Under the pieces are notes generated by a model. The model was not told the origin of the DNA. It saw nothing but the letters and a program-made list of their open reading frames with translations, and did no database searches. A DNA stretch of 64,000 nucleotides, taken from NCBI GenBank assembly GCA_964034945.1, contig OZ035962.1:28269530-28333529 (forward strand). Direction: 5' to 3'. This document shows positions 45,374-58,462 of this stretch, piece after piece. How positions within the stretch are numbered: the first letter of the stretch is position 1; every line of letters starts with the position of its first letter. The position numbers and the translations under genes were made by a program. Source of the stretch: Chrysopilus asiliformis. Taxonomy: Eukaryota > Arthropoda > Insecta > Diptera > Rhagionidae.

Positions 45374-48123
45374 TAACTTGTATGGTGTCAGATCCGGTTT
45401 GATCCGTCAATATTTGAAGGAAAAATCGGCAGCCACTCCAGTGCAAGATAAGGAATAACAAGATAAAAGCAAATTGCAGTCGTTCTTTGCAAATTGTAGT
45501 ATATTTTAATTCGCCTCCACTATTTTTAAGAATTAATGGGTTGGCTGTCCGATGTACCGTCTTGTGATGGGCGTACATATTTGTCTCACACGTAGAATAT
45601 TTTGATCACGACGGCTCTTCAGGCATCTAAATATTTAAATATTAAAATCGTAAAAACAAAGTCATATTTTTTTTTAATTTAAACTTTATTTGATTCAAAA
45701 ATTCAAGATTTTTAAACAAGATTACATTTTTTAAAGGCGGAAAATTTAAAATTCTTTGGAACACATAACAAGTTTTGTTTATTTGATTTGAAATTGAATG
45801 TTTTGGCTTGTTAGAATTTTAAAGCAACTTATTTGCGAAATTTAAAATTGTTGCGATTATTATCAACTTTAAGAAAAGGGTTATATTAAATATTAGGTTT
45901 AAAATGCATTTAATTTTTTTTTTCAATATTTACGCTGAACTGTTTTAGTTTGTTTCTGTGCTGGTCAAATTAAAAACATTTTTTTGGACACCTTTTGTAT
46001 TTGTGAGTCCGTGATTGTTTTTTTCGTCCTAAACTTTTATATAGGTATAGATTAATTAAGAACAATTAAACTTCACATACAAATTTTAAAACATAGCCAA
46101 AAAATTATGATTAAATACTAGTTTCAATAAAATATTTATTTATCATATTTTCACACTATCACTGTAAGAAAAGCTACAATTATAAAAAAAAAAGTTTTTA
46201 TTATCTTAAAGATTATTTTTTTAAGTACATTATGTTAACTATTTATAAGAACAGAATTAAACAATCAATAAGTTTTGTTTTTCATCACAACTTAGTCGTT
46301 TTTTTATAAAGATGTATTTTATGGGGCTTTAAAGACATTACCCCCACGTCTTTTATATTTTTGTTTGTTTTTTATTAGTTTTATTTTATAATATTCGATT
46401 ATTATTATTTTAATTAAATATTTTTATCCTATTGAACATTTTTCTTTTTGAATCTTTAATTTATAAATGTAAATATTTGGATCTAAATTAAAATTCAATC
46501 CTACAATATTTAGAAGAAGAAATATTTTAGTACATTTTTAGATTTAGTGGAACTGTAACGACACTCACTTAATATTACATATTAATAGTAAAAATGTTTG
46601 TCTATTCTGAACAGTTCTATAATTTTTCTCATAAGTCATTTAACGTTTAAAATTTTCTTGGGAAATTAGAAAATATTTAGGAGTGTTTTTTTTAATAAAA
46701 ATTGATTACAGCAAAATAGGTTATATTTCTATCTTTCACAGAAATACAATTTACAGAAATACAATTTTTATATTCTTGGCAATTTATTCGGCAAAATTTC
46801 ATCCTGCGAAACCAAATTCATGCTGCCCACCGCTTACATTATGACCAGAAAATTTCTTCTTTTTTTTGGAAGAAATCTCTACTGAATTTTTTTCATACGA
46901 AATCGTTGTAATAGATTCAAATTCTAAAAACCCTTGCTAAATCTTGTTAATATGTTCTGAGAGAGAAATTCTGGCAAAAACCGAAAATGTAAACGTTTAC
47001 AGAATACAAAGATTTCTAGTGTTAACATAAGCATAAATATAACTTAACATAAAAATACAGCACTGCAGACCTTTGCGATTTTGTTGAACAGAATTAAAAC
47101 AAACATCGCTGTAACATAAAAAAGAAACATCGTTGTTTTTCCTTTCTTTTTTCTCTCCTATTTCTTTTCTGATTATTCCTATTCTTTTTTTCAAAAAAAA
47201 GTTTTAACCTATAAGTTTAATTTTTTTTCAACGAACCGATTTAAGAATATTTTTTATTAGCAAAATCTAACTAAATTCTATATAACTACCGTCCTATTAG
47301 AACCTTGCATAAAAATCGTCGGAAATTCATATAATCTTGCTATAAATTTTTCATTTTATATCAGAATATTTTATTTTTCCCCAAAGAAGTCGATAACTTT
47401 CACTCAGCTCCATTACTAACTTGGGTAATTGGCTGGTGCTCGACTTACATTTTTCGAAATTGTGCAATTTTGAGTCGTATTTTCAGTAGTGTGTGGTGGT
47501 TTTTCTGTCAAACTAGAATTAAAGACATTTATCGAGTTAGCGGTCGAATTTCAAGCAAAAAGAGCCTGCTAACTCAATTTAATGGCCGCTAATAGTTTCG
47601 TCCATAACAGGTATTTGCATAACAGCTACTTAAATTATAATTCAGCCCAAAAACTAGCAGGCTAACTGAAATTTAATATTTTTTGGTGCAAATGGCTCTT
47701 AATTTAATAAGAGACAACAAGGGTAGATCGCGACCATGTGGATATTAAAAAAAATAATTTTCCTGACGAAAATTTCAACACTACATTTGTCAATTCCAAT
47801 AAAAGAGAAAATTAAACATTTGTTTATTAATTAAAAGAGTTTTTGTTGATTAATTAAATTTTGAAATATACAAAAATATGTCTTTATTTAAGTTCAAAAT
47901 TTAAGGTTATCTCAGGACGACTCAAACTATAAAACTTTATCGATGTTAGGGTCGAGCAAAAATGATCTACTCCCTCAGTTCGCTCGATTGAGAAAATTAT
48001 TATCGAACGCGGCTTAAGGTCAATAGACACGTTTCTTAGAAAGAACAAACCAAGGTGTTTTTTTTTCTGTTGAGTTTTCAAAAATGTCCCTAAAAACATG
48101 ATCGCTAGTCCTAAAGGCCATAA
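45374..48123. other. Very AT-rich noncoding stretch
   Basis: Long A and T runs, no credible frames. The segment 47480-47640 is a diverged relative of 40064-40200 (CAAGCAAAAAGAGCCTGCTA). Nothing else recognised. Confidence 0.4.
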
Positions 48124-48290
48124 CAGCCGTCGCACACTTCAACTAAGCTATGTGAGCGAGGCTAGCTATAGTTACATAGCTTAGCTGGGTTAGCTCACCT
48201 CGTTGCACACTTGAGCTAAGCTACACGGCGATATTTTCGGTAAATATTTTCACGTAGTCGAGCTCGCTTAGCTCAAGTGTGCGACGGCTG
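48124..48290. mobile_element. Small foldback MITE (TIR CAGCCGTCGCACACTT)
   Basis: Inverted termini of about 28 bases, CAGCCGTCGCACACTT then AGCTAAGC, with further GCTAAGCTA/TAGCTTAGC repeats inside, give a 167-base element that can fold end to end. Flanks TAA (left) and TTA (right) suggest a TWA target but are not identical. Confidence 0.6.
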
Positions 48291-50419
48291 TTAAGCTAGT
48301 ATTTGTTAAATCATCCCATCAACGTTCACGTTTTTTTAACGCGTCGGTTTCCTGCTGTAATATTTCCCCATTTCATACTTACCATTTTTCTAGAAAACTA
48401 AAATACTTGTTGCAATGCTGCATTTAAAAAAAAAACCAAATTGAAATTATGTTTTAAGTTGAATACCAAAAAAGGCACGAAAATAAAATGTTAACAGGAA
48501 AACTCAGAAGCGAAAAACCAAAAATCGCAGGTAAATATTGGAAATCTAAAAAAATAAATATAAATAAATAGTTGAAAATAAAAACGATTTGCTTTAATAA
48601 AAAAAATAATTTATTACATTAAGATGAAAACTTTTTGCTGTAAAATCAAAAATGTTTTTTTTTGATATATCAGATTTGATTTTTGATTATACTCGAATTA
48701 TTTTACAACGAAAATCCTTAGTATAATTTTTCAAAAACAACAAAAGCTCTTAGTCAAAAAGAAATTTCAGGAAGAGATAAAATTGCGTACGAAAGTATTT
48801 TTTCTCAATCAACATTAAGTTTTTTTTTAAAGTTTTTCTTCACTTCGTTTTTTTGTTTTCTTTTTTTTTTGTCAAAAAATGAATTTAATATCTATTTTTT
48901 ATTATTTATATATTTGTTAATTTTATTTAATCTACAACAGCCTCTGCACATAACCTTGGTTCCATTTAAGGTTCTTTGAAATGGATTTAGTTTGATCAAG
49001 ATTAAAAAAAAATCAACAATTTTTTTAAGGAAAAAATAAATAAAAATAATAAAAGAAACAACAAAAAGTTTAATGAAAACAAAAATTTTATTTAATTAAA
49101 TGCAAAACGAGGATGAAGAGATCTCATTTCTTTTTTCATATTTAAAAAACTAAAACATTTGATTCTAAATTTCAATTACACAAAATAACTCAACCTTATC
49201 TTTCGCTCATAAATTGCAAGCAGTATTTGGAGTTAATTTGAAAGTGCTTTTTGTTTAGAATGTATTTAATTTATTGAAAGAACTGATAATTTGAATATGA
49301 ATGTGAATCAGAACATTTTTCTACTAGTAAAGAATCGAGGAACACCTTGTCACTAATTATGGGTAAAAGAGATCCAGATAAGTAAAAGTTTTTCAAAAAT
49401 TTGATTTAGTCGATCATTTGTAAAACCGAAATCATTTACTTGGAAATACAAAAGCACACTTCAAATTCACTTCACTGCAATTGCCTTTATTTTTTTTTCG
49501 ATACTTTCTTCTTAGACTAATTTATTAGTATTTATTCTGATAGATAAAATTATTTGAGATATTTAGAAACGCTCAAAAAAGGCGGTTCAATTAACACAGT
49601 TTAGCAATTAGATAACCACCATTGATTTGTGTATTTATATCCATCATACATTTTTTTTACTAATAATTCATTTGTTGTGAATCACATTTAAACTAAGGTT
49701 TACAAAAAAAAAACAAATAATGATAATAAAATTAACTTATTCTAAGTAATACGTATTTATGTATATAAGTTAAGGAAGTAATAAAGAGAATATCCCTTAG
49801 AAAATCGTATCGTTATATACCTGAATTTATCATTAAAATAAATTAAAGTTTTCTTTTTCACAGTGGTTTTTTTATCTTTTAGCTTTATGGTATTTTCAAG
49901 TAATATGCCTAAAACATTTTCTTACGTTTATATTGTTTGCATTGTAGGATGGCTATAATGGACTCGCCTCAATAAATATTACAGCCAAATTAAAAAAAAA
50001 TTAAATAAAATTTTGTTATTAATATTTGATTAAAAACAAAATAACAAAATCAATTTGAATTTTAATGATTCAACAATTTATACTCGTGGCTGATGATTAT
50101 TCCAACTTATTCTGACTTTAGGTTCTTATTTTATAGAGAAATGTTTACCTAACACAAAAAAATTACAATGTAAAAGTTTTCTGTTCAAATACAACATTTG
50201 GCTTTCCTAAATTTTAATCAAAGAACAAAGTTTTTTTTTTCAATTGTTTTAATTTGTCTATAGATATTGTTTTGATTTGATTTTTGTTTTAATTTTTTTT
50301 CAATTACCGTTAAATTTGTTTAAAAAAAACTGAATTTAAAAAATTATCTGTATATTTATTAATATTAAAATAAATAAGAAATTATTTATTAATAAACTTA
50401 GGCCTAGAGAGCATTTCCA
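48291..50419. other. 3' flank of SCaMC; very AT-rich
   Basis: No gene. AATAAA on the - strand near 50390-50352 could end the SCaMC transcript soon after the stop; other hexamers lie further down. The rest is poly-A/T-rich sequence. Confidence 0.4.
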
Positions 50420-53400
50420 TCACGTCATTTTGACTCCAAGCGCTCTACTTGAGTACTCATAAACTACATAACTGATTGAGACAGCTGGCAGGACTTTTAT
50501 GAAATTTGGTGTAATACCACGATATAAACCGAATATTCCCTCCGTTCGAATAATGTTTTTAAATACGCTAACCATACTATAATCGGTCTTTTTCTGTGAA
50601 GCATTTACGACAACTGAAAAGAAAAGAAGAAAATATATTAATTAGTAAAACAATGCTTATGAAATTTATTTATTAGTAATTAAAAATCTGTCTGTTATAA
50701 CACAAGAGTCACTGAATCGATTTAGACTAACGCCCTGATTCTGGTAGGCTTGCGACTAGGGATGCAACATCGTTCATAAAACCTCGATATATCGAAAATC
50801 GATGTTTTTTTAAGGCGACATCGATGTCAAAAAACATCGTCCTGAAAACATCGATACCTCGATGTTTTTCCGATGTTTTGAAAAAGTTAAATTTAATAAA
50901 TAATTTAGCCACCTGGCGGATGCTCTACTGTAGGTGGAGTGCACCCAGGTAGAATTAACACGGTTTTAATTCTTCTTATACGTTGAACCACCAAAAACCC
51001 GTTAGTAACTATTTTTTTCAAAATACCAGCATATCTTCATAACGGCTTGAGATTCTAGTAAAATACGTAAATGTAGCAAATTTTATTGTATCCAAGTTTT
51101 GTAATACATAAGACTACTGGAAAATGGTTAGTTTCGGAATAAACCGTAAAAAACCGCATAGATTTTAAAAAGCCGCCGTTTTGGTTACTTCCGCTTAACG
51201 GATTTCCACATCAGGACCAAACTTCTCTGTAAAATTTCATGGCTAGCTCTGGTATTTTTTGCGAAATCTTGTAGAAAGATGAAACCGAAAATTGATACCA
51301 AAGGAAATTTAAAGAAATCTTTAAGTAGAGTGGCTATATTAAATCTATCTAAAAACTAGTCCCTTTAATCCTAAAATTAGTTTCTCTACTAATTTTATGA
51401 AGAGTAATGTTCTAACATCGTGGATAACAACATCGATGCCTCGATATAGCGGCCTGTTCAACATCGAGGTTAAAACTCGATATTTTTCAACGATACCTCG
51501 ATGTGTTGCAAACATCGAGGTATCGTTGGCATCCCTACTTGCGACACGACAAATGTTACGCGAACCGACTCGCCTTGAACTAGGATTGGTTTTCCTCACT
51601 AAATTTATCAATATTTTGACAAAAAACGATAAACACTCATTTTTCAATGAAGAAAATTCTGTATTAAAGAAAACTCTGTTCCATTCACATTTTCAGTGCA
51701 TTTTCTTGCACTTTGTTGGAGATAAAAACTTGCCAAGAAAATGAGATTAAGAGAAATTTTATTTTTTTCCATTTACCACACATAAGCTAACAACATTTCA
51801 AAAAACCATTAAAAAATCCACTCATCAAAATTAAAAGCAATTGGATTGAGAAAATCAATGAAAAGCGAAAAGCTTTCAAACTCCAACAAAAAAAATCGAT
51901 TATGAATTATTTAGAAAGTGACTAGGGATGAATTTTTTTTTTCACCAACACATATTTATGGTGTAAACAAAAGTGTTGAATGTTTGTTAATTGATCAAAT
52001 GAACACGAATATTGTTTCGTTGAATAGAAAAACACTTTGATAGAAAACAATATCAGTTTATAACTTGTTAAAAACAGTAATAAAAATAAACAATCAATTA
52101 TCTTTCTTTTGTCTGCACAAAAAAGCTTTTGCTACTTTTTACCTTTGAATATTGCCCCATTGCAATCAAGATACATTGATTTTTGCACATAGTTTGGTGG
52201 AAGAAATGGAATATTTAAATTAAGATTGTATAGCTTCTGAAGGTTATTATGACCTGAAGGTAAAATAGATTTAAAATTTAGTAAAAGGGCGAAATAAAAA
52301 CGTGTTTTTTTTTGGTTCATGAGTGTTAGTCTATGGCCATTTAAATTCTTGTTAACTTCGGTCAGCCAACCGTATTTTTTTCGAATAAATAAATTTTGTT
52401 GAATAAATCGACTTTGTTTTCAGTTTTTTAAGATAATTTATTATATTTACAACTTTTTAAGCGCTTGATCCAGGAAAAGTGTATACTTAAATAATTCCAT
52501 TAAAATATTTTCCGCTCAAATTTGTGATAATGACCAAAAATTTTGATAATTTCAACGACATCACTTTCACGATGGGCACACTATTTTTATACCCGTATGG
52601 TGAAACCAAAGGGTATATTAGCTTTGCTTTATCGTTTGTAACGCCAAGATCCCGTCATCACACACAAAAATGAATTACACCAGTGTGTTTAGAATGATAA
52701 AAATAATTAATTTTTGCATGTCCTTCCGTCTGTACGTCTGGCCGTCTGTATGTCTGTCTGTCCGTCTGTGGCGCGGATTGCGAGCGCACGGATTGAGCTA
52801 GAGACTTGAAATTTTTCACAGATCCGTTTTTCGTAAAAGGCGAGGCTAAGTTCGTTAATGGGCAAGAATGGACCATTAGGGGGGATAACCCCCATACAGA
52901 CCAAAACGTTTTTTGCGAATATCTCAAAAACTGTGCATCCTATCTAAAAAGTCCAAGAACAAAAGTTGTTTAGGATATGATTCTACATAAAACTCCCATA
53001 CATCAAAATCCGATTGGAATGAATTTAAAAAAAATCTTATTGGAAAGTTTGACTCAAAGTGGAATTTTGGTACAACTGTTCGAATTTTGATACGAATATC
53101 ACCATACGGGTTTTCAATAATTGCCAGATTGGCAATTATAGCTTTTGTTATGTTTATATAGTCACTCTAGTTAACAGTAACTGGAACTGGCAACTAGAAC
53201 TACACCCAATTAGTTGGAAGCGTCCAACGTTTGTACATGGTAGGCAATGGGAAAAATCTCAACTTATGTCTAATCGAGACGAGGTTTTTCTAATACATTT
53301 TAAATAAATTTAAAAAAATATTTACCTTTTGCTTGAAGTCGAGTCCTAACTAAAGCTAATGGATACGAGCAAACTTGGCCCAATGTGCTTGACGCACTGC

Positions 53401-56400
53401 CGCATGCTAGCAGCAGAAGGAAGCTTGGCTGTTCAGTGTTATGATGGCTTAGATATTTCTTCTTAAGTGTTTCATAGACAGCTAAATCAATTCCAGCATA
53501 AGGTACAATGCCTAATAAGTTTGGAATGTAACCGCGATAGAAGCTACGGATGCCTTCGCGTCTATAAATTTTGGCAGCGGCATCAACAATTCCAGAATAC
53601 TGTCCAGTTTTACGTAGTGCTAAACGTGTCTTCAATACTTCTAATGGATAAATGACGGTTTGACTAACACCGCCAGCACATGCACCGGCCATGAAACGTT
53701 CATAGATTGTCATTTGACGTTTCTCATTGCCACGTATTAAACGCTTTATATGCTCGTATGCAGCGAATTTTATAGCTGATTCTGGTGCAATTTTCAGTAC
53801 ATTTATGCCATTCCCTCGCCAAAAGCTTCGGATACCACCTTCCCTTAGCATATAATTAAAACTATCTGAGATTTTTGTCTTTGACGTTTGCACCTGGAAA
53901 GTAGAAAAAAAACATTAAGTAGGTTTAATAAATAAAGAGAAAAAATTCTGTTTTTTAGTACATTTTCTTTTGAAATGAAAATATTCAGAGAAGCTTCAAA
54001 AATCCAAAATCAAACAAAACAAGTATTTTCTTAAAATTTACCTGTAAGAACACTTTAATCCTATCAAGTGGCGCTGTACATGTACGGGACACAGCTCCGG
54101 CAATACCGCCTGCAGCTAAATGTCGCCACCACATCCCACTCTGCATTTCACTTTGGGTAAAGTCATCAGGTACATTCAAATCCTCTCCAATATCGAGGTA
54201 CTAAAAAGAAAATGAAAGAAAATAAATTAATAACGACAGAAAAGTTTTTCTTGTTTTAAAATTAATTATAATCAAAATATTGTGCAACATTTCAAGCATT
54301 TTTCCAATAGTCTTTCAAGAAAGCGCTGATATTCAATGGAAAGCATTCAAATGGAAAATCTCGTATGTCATACCGCTTCATGGCCATAATAAAATGTTTC
54401 AAATTCCTCCAATAGAAACATCAGATTAAATTAAACTATTCCAAATACCAAGAAAACGCAGTCAATCGGTTAGATGTTTTTGTTTTGGTTTAACTTCAAT
54501 GCTTCAAGATTAATGTTTGGAACATAAAAACTACCAAAATAAGCAATAAAAACTTCACGATTGACAATTGGAAATGTCAAAATTAAAATATCTACTCGTA
54601 TTTGATTGATTTTTTCGTGTTTCCGAGAAGTTATATTGAATTATCATGATTATATTTTCTATGATCGTTATCTAAACTTTCTGATGCAATAGAATTTTTC
54701 TATCCCCAAACTGATAATTAAACCGTTTATATTAGACGTGATTCAAGTCTAAAAGACTTTAAACATAAATTCATACCGTATTTTGTACGGCATACGAGAT
54801 GAATTCGTTTTTAAAAAGAGTCGAACTTAAACCACATTAAAAATAACCTCCACTCAGTATTGGTTATCACTGATTTTTCCAATATTTCAAATTTTATTAC
54901 AACTTTATCATTCATTCCATATGTTTTTATTTACTTATTTGCGTTACATAAACATATCTCTTTTAATCAGTTTGTACTCTACCCACAAGAACAAAGTTTT
55001 AATGCGATATGGACATTCTGATAAATTTAATTTGCGTTTTTTTTTAATTTCTCAATTAAAATCACACGTACTTCGAACCCCCAGGAGTTGAACGCAATTT
55101 TTTTATCGACTTTGGAATAAGATTGAGATTTCATTGAATATCGAAGTAGTTTTCATTCACAAATTTGGTAAATTTGGGCAAGATTACGATAGTTAAGTAG
55201 ATTAGTCAACACTTGAAAGTTTGTGTAGTTTTGCGATTTAATAAATTATAACTTTGAGATTAAAGCTCAAATCTGACCTCTGTCTCCGTTAATTAAGGTT
55301 TTATAACAATTTTTCTTATTTGCTGCTGTTTCGATAGTTTGACTCCGAATTCGAATCAACACTTCAACATTTGAAATGTTCTGTTTATAACCTGGACAAA
55401 GTTAGGTTAGGTTGGAGAACCTGCAAAGATTGGCAGATTTGGGCCGGAATTGTCCCATTGTGACACCACATGGATCATTACGATTTTCTTCCTATAACTC
55501 CAATTATTTTGAACCCCTGACGACGAGGCGGAATAGATCTGCAAATGTTTTGCTGCAAATGATAAAAGTTGTCACGACATTTATGCGGTTTTTTTTTTAA
55601 ATTTTACCGCGATGGCAACCGCTGTAAGGTTTTGATGTGAACTTTGAACATGATTGCCAAATTTACAAAGTTTTAAGGCCTATCCATTAAAAAATCCCAT
55701 GTGAAAAATCGCGAAAAAGCATGACGAGGCAGGGGAAAATTTGTTTGACGTATTTCATGAACAGTCCTTTACGAAAAACTAATATGTGTTATTATCACAA
55801 TTGTAAGGTTTTACTCCCATAAATGTGCTAACAGACTGCTTTTGTAGTTACCACCAAAACTAAAGATATCGCTACTCAATTTATGAAAAGAAGTTGAAAG
55901 CAGCAGGTTAGGATTGAAGTCAAGACGTTTTGTTCTTTTCGCTTATCAACGTTCTGTTCTTTACCCACTAAACCACGCCTTCCTTTTTAATTTTTTAAGT
56001 AAGATAAATTTTTATTGTCTAATCTTTACGGGCTTATACTAATTCTGCAAGCGTATAATATTTTTTCAATAAGTTCTTGAGTGTGTATTCCACCTTTACA
56101 TTAAACTATAATCGTATCTTAAAAACGTGCAATTTATTCTCATATCCGTATAATTGGCAAATGAATTGAAAGCTTGTAATCATCAAATTCATAGCAAACA
56201 ACATACAACAATAGAACCGCAATTTATGCTTCAACGTAAAATTGTGCAATGAATGAATAAAGGAAGAGAAGCTTTTTTTTGTGCAAATAGTTTTTATACA
56301 TTTTCGTCGTTTTACGTCTATAGAATTAGAATGTCGTATGTGAAATGAAAAGAATTTGGCGAGGTATCAAGAAGCATCATCATCATTACTTCAATAGTGT

Positions 56401-56640
56401 GCATTTCGTAATTGCATACAAAATAAACACAATGTTCTTTTCAATTGGCAAACGAAATAAAAAAAAAGAAAAAGAAAAGAAAAAAAAACGGAAAATAACC
56501 AAGAAGAAAGTGCTAGAAAATTCAATAAAAGAGACTAAATTATTATGTAAGCACAATATAATTAAGTAATAATCATAATTTACGTCTAATCGCACCTTTA
56601 TTATGATTCCAACTTCAAAATCAGCATCGAGGACATCCAT
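50420..56640 (-). CDS. SCaMC: Short calcium-binding mitochondrial carrier (ATP-Mg/Pi carrier) SCaMC, EF-hand-less form
   Basis: Four exons on the - strand join in phase: 56640-56596 ([15 protein letters not shown]), 54200-54042, 53893-53326 and 50613-50420, giving 321 residues with GT-AG junctions. Three tandem mitochondrial-carrier repeats are complete, with signature motifs PLDRIK, PLEVLK and PLALVR. The sequence [11 protein letters not shown] before the first repeat matches the amphipathic linker that follows the EF-hands in SCaMC/SLC25A24-25 carriers, and the end [14 protein letters not shown] is diagnostic. Family role: exchange of ATP-Mg for phosphate across the inner mitochondrial membrane, normally switched by calcium binding to N-terminal EF-hands. 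Here the first exon is a short one without EF-hands, so this start gives a calcium-independent short isoform; EF-hand exons of a long form may lie beyond 64 kb. The ATG has G at -3 and +4. Assignment of the first exon rests on phase and splice signals. Confidence 0.9.
50757..51537. mobile_element. hAT MITE with perfect 8-base target duplication
   Basis: Lies in the last SCaMC intron. Termini TAGGGATGCAAC (left) and TAGGGATGCCAAC (complement of right) are flanked by CTTGCGAC at 50749-50756 and 51538-51545. Eight-base duplications define the hAT superfamily. Both subterminal zones are packed with ACCTCGATG/CATCGAGG motifs and their complements, likely transposase-binding repeats. 781 bases, no transposase. 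Confidence 0.85.
52327..53170. mobile_element. Tc1/mariner-like MITE, copy 2, interrupted
   Basis: Diverged relative of 45111-45373: the right part TTTCACGATGGGCACACT (52567-52582) and the terminal GTCACTCTA (53161-53169) match, and are separated by the mini-me-like copy at 52585-53157. The left end near 52327 is weak. Lies in the last SCaMC intron. Confidence 0.5.
52585..53157 (+). mobile_element. mini-me/DINE-1-like repeat, copy C
   Basis: Begins TTTATACCCGTATGGTGAAA, (GTCY)n tract at about 52723-52769, ends GCCAGATTGGCAATTATAGC then TTTTGTTATG. The fullest copy in the window together with A. Confidence 0.65.
55386..55640 (+). repeat. GTTAGGTTAGGTTGG-headed dispersed repeat
   Basis: A head of GTTAGGTTAGGTTGG is followed by GTCCCATTGTGACACCACAT. 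Both blocks are familiar from an abundant dispersed repeat in higher flies. Right limit uncertain. Confidence 0.45.
55906..55985 (-). repeat. tRNA-derived SINE head
   Basis: On the - strand TGGTTTAGTGG (55975-55965) is a perfect RNA polymerase III A box, and GACTTCAATCC (55921-55911) is a good B-box-like match about 50 bases on. The block does not fold as a proper tRNA and has no anticodon context, so a tRNA-derived SINE is the better call. Confidence 0.5.
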
Positions 56641-57060
56641 AACTCGGCTACTTATATAATGTGATACCCGAATCGAAAATCTGGAGAATTTGCTATAGCG
56701 ATTCGATTCGAAAGTGTAGGAGCGCGCAGGCACCCGAAAAAGTTACCCGACTTTTCGAATATCGTCGTCAGAATGACAGAATATTCCACGAGACTTTTCT
56801 GCAATTCTGTCGGCTAAAACAGAACCTCCACCAACCAACGAACAGGTGAACACTAACAGACGAGACAACCAAGGAAGTAGTCCCAAAGTCAGAGGCTCGC
56901 CAGCCGCCACTGCCAGAGGGTTACCCACCTCCCACGTTTATCCCTCTTCGCTACGTAGGTTCACTCTGAACAACTCAATGCTGTTAGCTGTGTGCTAAAC
57001 ACACATCAACAAACGATTGGCAAGTGAAAAGCTTCGTGTGGAAAAGCAATGAAAAGCGAT
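56641..57060 (-). promoter_or_regulatory. GC-rich 5' region of SCaMC (candidate promoter / 5' UTR)
   Basis: A GC-rich island in AT-rich DNA directly upstream of the ATG at 56640. It is open in frame above the ATG for about 30 codons but without another ATG. TATATAAG occurs about 10 bases before the ATG, too close to serve as the TATA box of this start. The compositional change ends near 57060. Confidence 0.45.
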
Positions 57061-58462
57061 GTCTATGATGGCCAAACATCGACTGTCTGCTCGGCAAGTG
57101 CAGGAAGTTTATTACGAATCCTAGAAGCTAAAAGAAAGTGGCTCCAGATATGAAAAAAAAAATCTAAAGGGTAGAAGGGACTCAATGCATCTTTTTCAAG
57201 GAACAAAAAATTTTGCTTTTCACATGGAATTTTCAGAAAAACCACCCGATAAAATCCTTGTATTTTTGACCGATTGGTTCTCATCTCCATTGACCTAAAA
57301 TGCTTACCGGAGCCCGATTATTGTGTGAAAAAATTATGTAAAAGGATTAAAGATAGCTGAGGGTAAGAGTTCGAAGAAAAAACCATTTATTCTAGGCTGC
57401 AGAGTCATAATTGGTCAGGGAGAAGTTTAAAATAATTAGATTTTTCCTGAAATGAATTCTTTTGAGTTGAAGTAACAAATTTTATAAGTTGTGTTAAAAC
57501 TTTGAAGCTATTCAAATTTCACACATTTGACGATATTATGTAAAAAAATGTTGAAGGTTTCAAAGGACTTTGTTTCAAGGAAAGCAAAGGTTGGGCTCCC
57601 AAAAAAAAAATAAAAAAAAAAAGTTCTCCAAATCCTTGGTGGTCCCCCAAACTCCCCTCCCCACTGCAATGCGAGTAATTTTGTAAAGTTTTTCCCGATT
57701 TTTCAAAAAAAAAAATTTAGATTTAAACCAATTTTAAATACTCTGCAAAAAGCTACCAAAGGCTAAACCGTGATTTTGCCAGCAAACATCAAAACTCAAT
57801 TTTTCAAAATAAACTCAAATCTAAAAAAATGTTTCCCGTATTAGCAGATGTCTTTGCATGGAAGCGGTCTTTCGCCTCTTTGATACGCTCCTGATCCTAA
57901 CTTATCATCTCACCAATTCAGCGCTTTTCGCACTAAGCCACTCCGCCACTAAAATAAGCTGCTCGAGTTAATTCGAGTGCAGCGTTAGAACGTTTAGATT
58001 GTGTGGCAGTTTTTTCTTGTATATGGACCAATTTTCGATAATTTTTTAAAAAACATTTGCGCATATTCAAAGAACATTTTTGAAGAGAATTTCGGTTTTA
58101 AGGTAATAGACTGTTTAACAGTGTAACAAAAAAAATACCAAAATCACTTCACTTCCTACATGAATGACTTAAAAAAAAGAACGCAAAAATGAGCATCTTG
58201 TATCACGTGAGATTACGACTACTTGTTGCGAGGATAATTGAGACGAAGAGACATAAAACGAATTTATGAGATCAAACTAATGAAAACCACTAAAGAAAAA
58301 TCAACGACGTAATTTTCTGAATGTCATTTGAGGCTGGCAAAATAAATATATAATATGGAACAGCCAGATTATGTAGCGGAAAGATATTGAAAATATCTTT
58401 ATAATCTTATAGTCAGAGATCACAGAGCAGGCAAATCAAGTTAAAGTCTCAACGAGTTCAAA
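57061..58462. other. Gene-free stretch upstream of SCaMC
   Basis: Apart from the SINE-like fragment, only A/T-rich DNA with long A runs (57600-57720). No EF-hand exon for a longer SCaMC form was found on the - strand. Confidence 0.4.
57839..57955 (-). repeat. tRNA-derived SINE-like fragment
   Basis: The - strand reads AGTGGCGGAGTGGCTTAGTG, with a perfect A box TGGCGGAGTGG at 57949-57939. No convincing B box follows, so it may be truncated or decayed. Confidence 0.4.

Larger units (their letters stand above)
54201..56595 (-). other. First intron of SCaMC
   Basis: Donor GTGCGA at 56595, acceptor CTTTTTAG ending at 54201. Holds a SINE-like head (55906-55985), the GTTAGGTTAGGTTGG repeat and a piece of the 20.9 kb repeat (55676-55772). 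No EF-hand-coding exon was found in it. Confidence 0.65.

Noticed and set aside
55906..55985. Possible tRNA gene
   Set aside because: A and B boxes are present but there is no consistent cloverleaf, so a tRNA-derived SINE is more likely.
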